From: Sorghum bicolor
Lineage: Eukaryota > Streptophyta > Magnoliopsida > Poales > Poaceae
Assembly: GCF_000003195.3 (NCBI RefSeq)
Contig: NC_012871.2
Span: 53,595,978-53,659,977, forward strand
Direction of reading: 5' to 3'
DNA length: 64,000 bases
A program made the translations under genes and the position numbers. The notes below the pieces were generated by a model, which was not told the origin of the DNA, ran no database searches, and saw nothing but the letters and a program-made list of their open reading frames with translations. Below are positions 44,501 through 56,500 of this stretch, in pieces. The stretch's first letter is position 1; each line of letters starts with the position of its first letter.

Positions 44501-47500
44501 CGAGAAAAAACACAAGAAACCAATAAATGGTCAAGTGTCTCATCTAATTGGTCACACAGTGGACAAACTTCTGGATGCGGCTAACCTCCTGCACATTTGG
44601 CCTCATATTCTCAAATACACATACATTACGGTGTTTCCAGATCTCCCAAGCCACCAGGATTATCAGGGAATTGAGACCCTTCCGCAAGCCTTTTAGGGCT
44701 CATTCGTTTTGCCCTCATTCCTTCTGGATTCGTTCCAGGAGATCAAATATAGTACAAATTATCACAAGATTCCAGGTTGGAATTAATCCCAGCGTCCATT
44801 TCCCATGAAATGAACAGGCCCTTAGTTTTGTCGAGATTGCTTTCTTCCACCAACAAGAGAAACGGGACTCCGCGCCTCCAGGAGTGAAAACACATCCGAC
44901 CAGCAAATGGTGAATCGACTCCTTGGCCTGATCACAGAAAGGACAAGCCTCCGGCTGGGTCAGGCCATGCTTCGCTAGGCGATCAGCCATCCAGCACCGA
45001 TTGTGAAACACCAGCCACATGTAAAACTTAAAGTGTGGAGGTGCCCAGCTTTTCCAAATCCTCGCCAGGAGCCAAACTTAATGGCCCCAAGAAAGAATGC
45101 AGCATAGGATGATTTACTGCTATATAAGCCAGACTGTGTAAACTTCCATCTAAATTGATCTGGCATATCCTGCTGCAGTGTCAAACCATCCACTAAATCC
45201 TAGATCTGCAGATATTCAACAAGAACCTACACAGTAAGGGCCCCTTTGATATCCTCCAACCATTTTCGATTCAGGAGTGTTTGAGCCACTGTCGTCCTCT
45301 AGTCCTCTTAGCAGTTTGCTTATGGACTGATTTCACTAAATAAGGGGCTATCTCAGCTATGGTGTGACCATCCAACCAACGATCTTTCCAAAACAGAATT
45401 TTCTCATTTTTTCCCACAATGGCATCTACTACAACATTAAACAGAGGTTGGGCATTTTGAGGGACTTGAATTGGGAGTCTGTTGGACACAAATCACAGGA
45501 TTTGGGGCTAGTTTTTCATTTCATTAGCCTTACCACAACTGTGACAGGTTGGGAATACATATATAGCTTGCTTGGTCCTTAAGAAAGGATTACAACATAT
45601 TCTAGAGATGCTAAAGTAGATGCTATAAAGATAAGGTGCTGACACAGCAGCCACCAACTACTCTAGATAAATATCCTAGATAGATAAGCACTGGAACTTA
45701 TGCTTTCATTCTCCCCGTAAGTCTTGTGCGGCGCCTTTTGGGGAATTTGAACCATCCCAATCCTGGCGCGAAGCTCCTGGAACATGACCCACCCAAGTGA
45801 CTTGGTGAGAAGGTTGGCAAGCTGATCTTGGGTGTTGATGTAGCCGGCCTTGATGCTCCCCTCATACAAACAACTTTTGATAAAGTGATACTTGATACGG
45901 ATATGTTTGCTGCGCTTATGGAAGACGGGGTTCTTCGCCAAGGCTAAGGCGGACTTGCCGTCCACCCTGAGCTCCACTGCTTCAGCGTCTCTGCCCAGGA
46001 GATCACCCAGCAGCCGAGCCAACCAAAGAGCTTGAGTTGAAGCAGTTGTGGCAGCGATGTACTCCGCTTCGCAACTGGACAGAGCCACCACTTGCTGCTT
46101 GAGTGACTGCCAGCTGATCAAACACTTGCCAAAGAAGAACAGCGTGCCGCTGGTGCTCTTGCTCGTGTCGATGTCGCTGGCCAGGTCGCTGTCGCTGTAC
46201 CTGATGAAGTGTTCTACACCGGGACACCTTGGGTAGTGCAAGCCGTAGTCGGTGGTGCTCTTGACGTAGCGGAGGATCCTCTTGACAGCCTGCTGGTCGT
46301 CGGTCGCTGCATGAACTGGCTGACGTAACCAACAGCGAACGCCAAGTCCGGCCGCGTGTGGACGAGGTAGCGAAGGCTACCCACAATGCGCCGGTACTGT
46401 GTGGCATCGACCTCCTTGGCCGTGCTGTCGCAGCTCAGCTTCAGCCTCTCCTCCATAGGAGTGTAGGCTAGGTTGCAGCCGGTGAGCCGCCCAACTCGAT
46501 GATGTGTTGGCATAGACGGTCTGGCAAAGGGAGATGCCGGAGCTGTCTTGGTGGACCTTGATCCCCAGATAGAAGGAGAGAAGGCCTAAGTCACTCATCT
46601 GGAAGGTCGCCTTCATCTCCTCCTTGAACGCTTGCACCTCAACCTCCTTAGTGTCGGTGATCACCAAGTCGTCGACATAGACGCCTACCAACAGGGCATT
46701 GCCGTTCTTGCCCCGCCGGTAGACAGCAGCCTCGTGAGGACTTTGCTGGAACCCCATTTGCTTGAGGATGGAGTCCAGCTTGGCGTTTCAAGCTCGGGGC
46801 GCCTGCCGCAAGCTGTAGAGGGCCTTGCGCAGGTGAAGAACCTTGTTCTCCTTGCCGAGGATGATGAATCCTGACGACTGGTGGACGTAGACCTCCTCCA
46901 GGTCACCATTGAGGAAGGCGGACTTGACGTCCATGTGATGCACATGCCAACCCTCTTGGGCCGCCAGCGCGAGGAGGAGACGAACGGACTCCATCAGTGT
47001 GACGGGCGCGAAGGCGTCGTCGAAGTCGACTCCCTCCTGCTGAACGAACCCACGCGCCACCAGACGTGCCTTGTGCTTGGTCACCGCCCTGGCCTCATCC
47101 TTCTTGAGCTTGTAGACTGACTTAAGGGTGATGGCACGGTGACCGGCAGGAAGATCCGCCAGCTCCCACGTTCGGTTCCGCTCAACCGCGTCCATCTCCT
47201 ACTGCATCGCGGCGCGCCATGCTTCGTCTCCCTCTGCCTCAGCGAAGGAGTGGGGCTCGCCGTCCTCGTGTGCCAGGTGTAGCTCCGCCTCGAAGTCATG
47301 AATCACTAGTCCAGGGATGGGCTAATCACCAAAGATGTTGTCCAAGGTGCAGTAGCGCAGAGGCTCGTCGTTGTGGTACGCATCGACGTGATCCTCGTCG
47401 TCGGATCACAGACCGAAGCTGCCGGTGCCGATCTCGAAGGTGTGGGAGTGTGAGGAGCTGGTGTAGGGGAATGGGGCGTCGCCGGTGTAGGAGAGTGGGG

Positions 47501-50500
47501 CGTAGCCGGTGGTGGACTCGCTAGTGGTGAGGTAGTGGAGGACTCGCCAAAGCTGATGGCGAGCCGGGTGCCGTGGTGGACGAGCTCGGTGAGGATGAGC
47601 TGCTAGCTCCCTCGGCCCCCCTCAAAGTGGACGTAGTCGACGACGAAGTCGCTGAGAGTCAAAGTCAAGCCATCGTCCACCACCTTGTCCCAAGCCTAGC
47701 CTCGCCCATTGTCGAACACGACGTCTCGGGAGATGTGGACGCACTGTGTTGCTGGGTTGAGGATGCGGTAGGCCTTGACGCCCTCCGCGTAGCCGATGAA
47801 GACTCCCGGCATGCTCCTATCGTTGAGCTTGCCGATGTGGTTGAGCTCCTTGGCGAAAGTGAGGTAGCCGAACACGCGGAGGTGGCTCACCACCTGCTTA
47901 TGCCCATGCCAAGCCTCATACGGCGTCTTGCCGTCAAGGGCCTTAGTGGGCGAGTGGTTGAAGAGATGGATGGCAGTCATCACCGCCTCTCTGTAGTAGA
48001 TGGCCGGCATCCCTCTCTGCTTGAGGAGGGCACAGGCGGTGGCCACCACAGTCTGGTTGCGGCGCTCCACAACGCCGTTCTGCTGTGGGGTGTACGACGT
48101 GGAGAAGTGGCACTGGATCCCCTCATCGGCGCAGTACGCCTCGAACTCAGCCGCCGTGAACTCGCCACCATTGTTGTTGCGTAGCACCCGAAGCTTGCAG
48201 CCGCACTCCTCCACAACAGCTTGATGGCGTTCACAGCCGCTGCCTTGGTGTCGAGTAGGACCGCCCACATGTAGCGGGACACGTCATCTACAAGCAGCAG
48301 TAAGAAGCGCCGTCCTCCAGGTGTAGTCGGTGTCACGGGGCCACATAGTTCACCATGCACGAGCTCCAGCTTCTCCTTGGTGCGGAAGCTCGCCTAGCGG
48401 GGGAAGGGGAGCCGTCGCTGCTTGGTGAGGACGCAGGTGTCGCAGAACTGCTCCACGTGCTCGACTCGCGGCATGCCCTGCACCATCTCCTTGTTGCCGA
48501 GCTGCTTCAGGGCCTCGAAGTTGAGGTGCTCAAAGCGCTTGTGCCACCGCCACTCGTCGTCATCGCAGCGGGCTACAAGGCATGCAGGCAGTGGTGGAGC
48601 GTCGTGGAGGCGATACGGGGCCTCAGCCCCCCCTTGGTCTGAAAAGTTTTTGAACACCTGTTTGCCCGCTGCTGATCGCTGAGGAGTGCTAGGCACCTAG
48701 TTCAAAGTAGTTGTACGTACTAGTATAGTGCATCATAGCTAGAGAATACTGAGATGTAACTACTCTCATATATAGGCCTTGGTTAGTTCGTCCAAAAATC
48801 AAAAAAAATCCCATCATATCAAATCTTACGACACATGTATAGAGCATTAAATATTGACGAAAACAAAAATTAATTACATAGTTTGTCTGTAATTTGCGAG
48901 ATGAATCTTTTGAGCCTAGTTAATCCATGGTTGAACAATAGTTGTCAAATAAAAACGAAATTGCTACAGTGTCAAAATCCAAAAGCTTTTTAGATCTAAA
49001 AGGCCATATTTTGAAAAATTTCTAAATCGAGTAAACTTTGCTAGATAGTTTTATTTTAAGGTGAGAACTCAACCATAATCACTACTAAGATACTACTAGC
49101 TGACACCACCGAGCCACTACGGCGAGGAGTTTCTCATCACATATTGGCTTCTTCGCTAGAGCTTTTGTGATTCGGCCCCCCCTTGATTTTGGTTCACGCT
49201 CCGCCACTGCATGCAAGCTGCGCCACCTGTACGTGGAGGATGTAGAGGCGGTTGGCGCCTCTGTTCACCTTGTGAGAAGGCGACGATGGCGATCCTAGAT
49301 TCGCAGAATACCGTCCTCGATCTCCATGCGCGAGCCATTCTCATCCAGCTATCCCAAGCTGATGATGGAGTTCCTCAGCGCGGGGATGTAGTAGACACCA
49401 GTGAGCAGCCAGTGCTCATTGGTCTTGGCAGTGAAGACGACAGAGCCGACGCCCTTGAACTCCACGGCAGAGGCATCCCCAAACTTGATGGAGCCTCAAA
49501 CGCCGGAGTCAAGCTTGGAGAGGAACTCCCATCGCTCGGTCATGTGGTGAGTGGCGCCGGTGTCGAGGCACCACCCGTCGATCTTGTCGCCGGACCCATT
49601 GCCTAGGAAGACGTGGGCCCGCGGCTCGTCGAGGTGGAGCGCAGCGGCGGTCAGCGCGGGACAGGAGTGCGACTCATTGCTCCCGTGTATGAAGAACAGA
49701 GCCATCTCGTCATCCTCATGCGCTTGCGCAACGTGTGCCTGATCGCCGCGCTTCGCCTGCCGGCAGTCCTTGGCCTAGTGTCCGGTCCTCCCGCAGTTGT
49801 TGCAGGTGTTGTTGTGGGTAGCCTTGTGCTCGCCGCCAGCACCGCCAGGAACGCCACCACACGCCTTATCCTGCTTGCACGGCCGACGCTTACGGCTGCT
49901 CGACTTCCCCGAAGTCGAAGAACCCAAGGCCTCCCTCTTCTTTCGCTTGCACTGGCAGGCAAGCCACTGCTCCTTGGTGAAGAGAAGCTTGCCATCAATG
50001 GTGACCGGCTCTGAGGGAGGCTCGCGACTATCGACGACCTTGAGGCAACCCGCCACCTCCTCGATCGTGAGCTCGGTGAAGTCCAATAGCGTCTTGATCG
50101 ACTGAGCCACAGCTCTCTCCTCGTCGATGTTGGTGTCGCCGAACCGCGCCAACTGCTACTGCAGGGAGTTGAGGCGGAGAATGTAATCGTCGATGTCCTC
50201 ACCTGGCTTGAAAGCTAGGTTCTCCCACTCCTGACTCAGGTTCTAAAGCGTGGACCTGCGGGCGCGGTTGCTGCCGATGCGTGCGGCGCGGTTGCTGCCG
50301 ATGCGTGCGGAGGCGATGGCGTCCTAGGCATCCTTGGCGGTCTGCTTGTTAGTGAGGGAGGACTGCATCTCCGTCGAAACAACGGCAAGAAGAGCCGATC
50401 CTCCCCGAAGTTGACGTCGTCGTACCAGACCGCGTCCCACATGTGCCGCGCCTGCATCTTGACCTTCATCACCATGGACCACTCGGCCGTAGTTGGTCTT

Positions 50501-53500
50501 GGTGAGCATGGGCCATCCGCCATCGGTGTCCTTAACGATGGTCTGCACGATAGGAGGGGAGTCGGGCCGACCACGGCGACCACAGCGCCGGTCCAGGGAA
50601 GGGGAGGCGTGTCACCTGTGAGGGCTGCGCACACCAGCGTCCCGTCCGCTGTACTCTTGGTCGAAGTCCTGCTATGCCTCTAGCACCGCTGCTTGCTCCC
50701 GGAGTCGCTGGGCCTCCTGGGCGCGGTCGATCCGAGGATCACGCCATGGATCACGCTCTAGCCAGGCTTTGGCGTCGTGCCGGTCCCGTGCAGCCTGCGC
50801 ACCTGCAGCTCGTGCGTCCAGGTCGTCGTAGTCGTCGTGGTTTCCTGCCTTCGTCCACTGGATCCGCCGAAGCCACGCAAGCCCGCGTCTGCGTTGAAGC
50901 CGCGTCGGTCCCCTGTGCCCCTAGGGCCGCATCCCCATTGCGGTTGCGTCCACCTCCGCCACGGTCAAGGACGCCGCGTCCACGCATGTTGAAGTCACGC
51001 CCTTCCGCGAGCCGGTCCACGTCCGCATCCGCCTACTCGCCCCGCACGCCTACGTGGACCCGCTCCCCACGCGCGTTGATGTCGCGTCCGGCGTGGTCCG
51101 AGTCCACCCGCTCTAGGTCGACCCGCTCTGCCGCCTCCTCTGCTTGCAGCAGCCGTGGCCTGCCTGGCTGCCTCAGCGGCGCGCGCGGCTTTGGCCTCTG
51201 CCGCGCGAGACGCGCCGCCCCTGTGGCTGCCTGCAGCTGCGCCTCCGCCTCCTCGCATACCGCGCGCGCTTCCCGCGCGGCCGCTCGCACCTCCCGCGCG
51301 ATCTGCGCAGCAGCAGTCGCGTCGCCGTCACCCTCAGCGCTAGTCGCCGACCGCCTGCTGTTCCGTCCGCTAGAGGTGGTGGAGCCATGGGAGGAGAGTG
51401 AAGGGGAACGATTGGAACGGTTGGATATGGCTACGGATTGAGGATTGGTAAAGGGGAAAATCCCCAGGTAATGGACTAGGCTCTAGATACCAATTGTTGG
51501 ACACAAATCACAGGATTTGGGGCTAGTTTCATTTCATTAGCCTTACCACAACTATGACAGGTTGGGAATACATATAGGGTAACTTGCGTGGTCCTTAAGA
51601 AAGGATTACAGCATATTCTAGAGATGTTAAAGTAGATGCTATAAGGATAAGGTGCTGACACAGCAGCCACCAAGTACTCTAGATAAATATCCTAGATAGA
51701 TAAGCACTGGACTTATGCTTTCAGAGTCCTGCCCAAGGCCTATAGGGTCTATTTTATTGGCCCCTATCTGATCCTTAAAGCCCAGCCAAGGAGTTCGAGG
51801 TTATGGGTCCCAAGGCCCCCATAATCTAAAGGACGTTGCGCCTTTAGCCAAGCTACCAGGCAGTTGCCCCCAGTTGCCTCTTCATGTCCTTTCCAAAGGA
51901 AACCCCACCTTCTTTTATGAATTGCTTTGAAGAACCATTTAGGAAAGGTCCATGGCGATCAGGAGGTAAATTGGTGTAGCTCAGGGACCACTCTAACCAA
52001 AACCAGCCTCCCAGCCTTGTTCAACAGGGAAGCCTTCTATACTGGGAGATAGTCTGCCACCTTATCAAGCAAAGGCAGTAATACCTCTTTGGAGGGTTTA
52101 CCAATGGTGAGCGGTATTCCAAGGTAAGTACATGGTACATGGAAAGTTTTTGATTCAACAAGATAGCAGATTCACTGTGACTGCCAATTCATGTCCGAGC
52201 AATGGATAGGAGAGACTGAACTCTTGGACAAATTGGTACAAAGTCCAGAAGCATGCCCAAACCGGTCCAGAATAAATCTTATTACATGCAGATCCAAACT
52301 AGAAGGCCTCAAGCAGATCACAGCATTATCAGCATAAAAGGAGACCCGATGACGTGCTTGTTGAATGCTCAAAGGCCATCTGTTCTCTAGTTGCATATTC
52401 AAACATTGAATTCAAAACATCCATAACAAAAGAAAAGAAGTATCCATGACAATTTTATGTACGTCCAGAACACGGTCCGTACATTTCAAAAACTAAAAGT
52501 GCCCGCCCTGTTCCTGAAGTTGGACATCCACAAGGCGTTCGACACAGTCAATTGGTCCTATCTCCTTGAAATCATGCAAGCGCTAGGTTTTGGACCAAGA
52601 TGGACAGAATGGATCTCCATCCTGTTCCGCACGTCCACTTCGACGCCGCTTCTCAACGGGCAAAGATGCCCGGACTTTGGGCACCAAAGAGGAGTACGCC
52701 AGGGAGACCCCCTATCCCCCATGCTCTTCATACTTGCAATGGATCCCCTACAACGGCTCCTGGAACTGGCCACAGCACAAGGTATCCTTTCGGCGCTACC
52801 GGCGTCTACTGCTAAATGGAGAATTTCTATGTACGCGGACGACGCTGCAATCTTCACAAACCCCATCAAGAGTGACCTCGACGCCATCAAGATGATCCTT
52901 CATATTTTTGGAAGCGCGTCCGGTCTGCACATAAACATTCACAAAAGCTCGATTCACCCGATAAGATGTCAGGCTGATTTCCAAGGAGCAAGGGGCACTT
53001 TTCCATGCCGCTACCTAGGCCTACAACTCCACATCAGGAAACTGCAGAAGGTCCATATACAGCCACTCATCGAGCGCATAGGCCAAAGGTTACCGAGTTG
53101 GAAAGGAAAGTGGCTAAACCGAGCAGGCCGGCTTACTCTGATCACTTCCGTGCTCTCCGCAATGCCACCTACCATCTCACTGTCTTCCCTTTGGCGGCAT
53201 GGACAAGGAAAAAAATTGACAGAATTCGAAGATCTTTCCTTTGGAAGGGGGAGGAAAACGCCAATGGGGGCCACTGTCTTGTAAATTGGCCAACCGTAGC
53301 AAGACCAAAAGAATTGGGAGGCCTGGGAGTACCAGATTTAGACAAATTCGGTAGAGCCTTGCGGCTAAGATGGCTTTGGCTGGAATGGACAGACAGCTCC
53401 AGACCATGGTCAGGCACCGACGTCCCCTGCAACAGGGAGAACCGACTGCTGTTCCAAGCATCCACGCTGATCACAATTGGAGATGGAAACAAGGCCCGTT

Positions 53501-56500
53501 TTTGGACCGACGCCTGGCTAGATGGAGAAGCCCCCATGAACCTCGCCCCCAACCTTTTTCTTATGGTGGCAAGAAAAGGAAGATCAGTGAGGCAGGAGCT
53601 GCAGAGTAACAACTGGGTGAACAGACTCAGGAACCGGATCAACACAGCCGAACAGGTGGAAGAATTCATCTCCCTATGGCTTAGAATCCAGACAGTTCAG
53701 CTACAAGAGGGCGTCAATGACTCTATCACTTGGAGATGGACGGCAAATGGATCCTACACTACCAGATCAGCGTACAGAATACAATTCAAGGGTGCCTACA
53801 GCGCTTTCAGCTCAAATCTGATCTGGAAAGCGGACACGGAAAATAAATGCAAAGTCTTCATGTGGATTTTGATCAAAGAAAAGATCCTGACGGCAGACAA
53901 TTTGCAAAAAAGACGATGGCCCTGCCACGAACATTGCGTGCTTTGCAATGGCCCTTTGGAAACAGCTGTACATCTTTGCTTCAACTGTGGCTTCGCCAAA
54001 GCTGTTTGGAACCAAGTTTTCACTTGGGAAGGTATCAACACAGACCTACTGCAAATGTAGGATGAACCCAGTCACTTCCGCACTTGGTGGGAACAGGTTG
54101 CTCCACAAATAAACAAAGACCAAAGGAGGAAATTCAATGGCATGGTCATCTATACCTGCTGGAATTTGTGGAAGGAACGCAACCGACGTATCTTCAACAA
54201 TGTGTTTCAATCACCAAGTGAAGTAGCGGCAAGAATCAAAGAGGACATCGATCAAAGGAGGAGGGCACTAAGAACTTTTGGATAGAGCGCTGTTTGGTGT
54301 CTGTGTTCATATTGCTACACCTGTAACCTTTTTCCTCCTCAGGAGGATTCTTTGTACATAACTTCCTTTTCTACCTTAATTGAAAGGCAGAGCTCCTGCC
54401 ATTTTCTTTCAAAAAAAAGGATGAATAACATAGGGGAGAGTGGATCTCCCTGTCTAAGACCGTGACGATGAAGAATAGTCTCCCCTGGCTCTCCATTCAC
54501 CAAAACTTGAGAACTTGAGTATAAGAAGTTGACACGATTTGGTTGAAAAAAACTCAGCCAAATCGTCCATGGGCAGAATTTCCCATTCATGTGCATCAAT
54601 GTGTAAGAACTTTCTTCTCAATGGTGGTCATTTCTGTAGTCAGTGATGGAGCTCGTACACTTTTTTGGACGGATAGATGGCTTCATGGACGATGTGTTGC
54701 TGATCTCATTCCTAAGAGATAAGCTAATAGACGCACTGTCTTGGAAGGTCTCACAAACCAGACATGGATCTCGGATTTGCAGGGTGCAATTTCAGTGAAT
54801 GCCATTGTGGAATTCCTTCAGCTCTGGGACACGTCTAATGTGGAACTACAGCCTGGTGTGGAGGATTCTCATATTTGGAAACTCAGCTCAAGTGGACAGT
54901 ATACAACAAAATCAGCATATAGGAGTTTATTCTAGGGATCAGTGAGACTATTCTCTTGGGACAGTATCTGGAAGACTTGAGCACCAGCCAAATGTCACTT
55001 CTTCATGTGGCTTGTCGGACACAATAGATGCTGGACAGCAGATAGGCTGGCGGAGTCTTGACCATCCCTCTCGTTGCCTTCTTTGTGACCAGGACGCTGA
55101 GACTATAAATCACCTTCTGGTAGATTGTGTTTTTGCACAAGATTTTTGGTTTGGCCTGTTGCAGAAGGTTGGCATGCAAAGGATCTCACCCCAGACAGGT
55201 CAAACATCCTTTGAGGCTGGAACTCTATTGTCATTTTAGGAGCTTGGACACTCTGGAATCACAGAAATCGCTCTGCGTTCGATGGAGTTTCACCAAATCT
55301 AAATAGAGTTTTAACTCTTGCTTCTGATGAGTTGAGGTTGTGGGGGACTGCAGGTGCCAAAGGGTATATCTTACCTGACTGGCCTGCTGATTGTTTTTGT
55401 AGGTCAGGGGTCGTTGTAAACTGTTCTCTAGGCTGCTGGCTGCTATGCAACCATGCTCAGCAACGATGACTCATGGTAGTTTTGTACTCTACCACGTCAC
55501 GTGGGTGGGTTAGCCTTTCGGGTGTCCTGTGTTGGCATCACGTTTGGCTACCCTTTCTTGTACATAAATGTTCATTTCGTCTTAATTGAAAAGCAGAGCT
55601 CCTGCCATTGTTTAAAAAAGAGCTTTCTCCAGGCGATTAGTTTTCTCTTAGAGTCCAAGGTGTGAGTGTGTGGTTTCTTTCCCCCTTTTATTCTTCTTAA
55701 TATAATGATATGCAGTTCTCCTGTGTGTTCAATTATTTAGAAGTAGACAGGATCAGACATATTAGGTCTTGCCACCCCTGTCCAAAACCCACATCATGAA
55801 GCACCTCTAGTAAAAAGGGCCAAGACACTGAATCAAAGGCCTTAGAAATATCTAGCTTTAGAAGGATATGAGCCTCCTTTTTCCTGTACAGTGATCTCAC
55901 CATTTGCTGGACAAAAATAAAGTTGCCATGAATATTTCTTCCCCTAACAAATGCATTCTTATTTGTGGAGACGAGGGAAGCAGGGGGGCCAGCCAGTTAG
56001 CCAAGACTTTTATCACCAACTTAGCAAAGCTGTGAATTAAACTTATAGGCCTGAAATCCTTCACCTCAACAGCATCCCTCTTCTTTGGCAAAAGAGTAAT
56101 GAAAGCTGAGTTGAGGAGCCTAAACTTGAACACATGGCAAAAGGAATACTTTGGGTTTGTTGTCTGGGGTTTCATGCCTAGGTTTTTTCGCCGGTTTTCC
56201 TCCTAATAAATTGTGCAGCTGTAAGGTTTTTTTTGACCTAGGTTCCCTTATAAAACAAGGTCAATTCTTTCTTTGTTAAGTGAATCGCTGGAGCTCCCTG
56301 CCCTCTTTTAAGGGTTTTCTTCGGAAAACAAACTGCACACCACCTAACAGTCTTTGAACTGTCAATGATGCTATGACAGTGATAATCTAGGATTCAAACC
56401 AATAGTATTGATAGTGCATGGAGTGTTTTTGGGGAGAAGAGCTTGAGTGCTTGATCCCTGCCTTTCTTTGCCTCACTCGATGCATATTTAGAGGTTATGG

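Larger units (their letters stand above)
45480..51723 (-). mobile_element. Complete Ty1/copia element with short LTRs, coding-defective
   Basis: LTRs of 229 bp (45480-45708 and 51495-51723) begin TGTTGGACAC and end TGCTTTCA; the 5 bp duplication is GAGTC (45475-45479 and 51724-51728). On the minus strand the order is gag, protease, integrase, RT, RNase H, as in copia. The LTRs differ at about ten positions plus small indels, near 4 percent, so this is older than both gypsy elements. Stops and frameshifts break every domain. The interior is strikingly GC-rich compared with the AT-rich LTRs and surroundings. A 621 bp hAT-type element sits between protease and integrase. Confidence 0.93.
43711..56176 (-). 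mobile_element. Host LINE (L1-type) in the NLR intron, split by later insertions
   Basis: Minus-strand LINE with the poly(A) end at 43711-43720 (T-run on the plus strand). Fragments in element order are: about 56176-55737 (RT start, LPKKRDAVEVKDFRPISLIHS, then LKLDISKAFDSVSW), 54535-54420 (LRQGDPLSPMLFIL), about 52437-51724 (VSFYADNAVI, YADD altered to YADN), 45479-44597 and 44003-43721 (zinc-finger-like C-terminal region and 3' UTR). Gaps are explained by nested elements: two plus-strand LINE regions, a copia element, a Tourist-like MITE and another LINE tail. The L1 endonuclease domain is absent, so it was 5' truncated. Confidence 0.85.

Noticed and set aside
47219..48184. Plus-strand ORFs of up to 200 codons (for example 47573-48184 and 50674-51441).
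   Set aside because: They are antisense shadows of the GC-rich copia integrase, RT and gag on the minus strand and match no protein family.
53005..54060. Two separate LINE proteins at 52457-53284 and 53005-54060.
   Set aside because: They are one ORF2 split by a one-base frameshift near 53175; homology passes from one frame to the other at that point.
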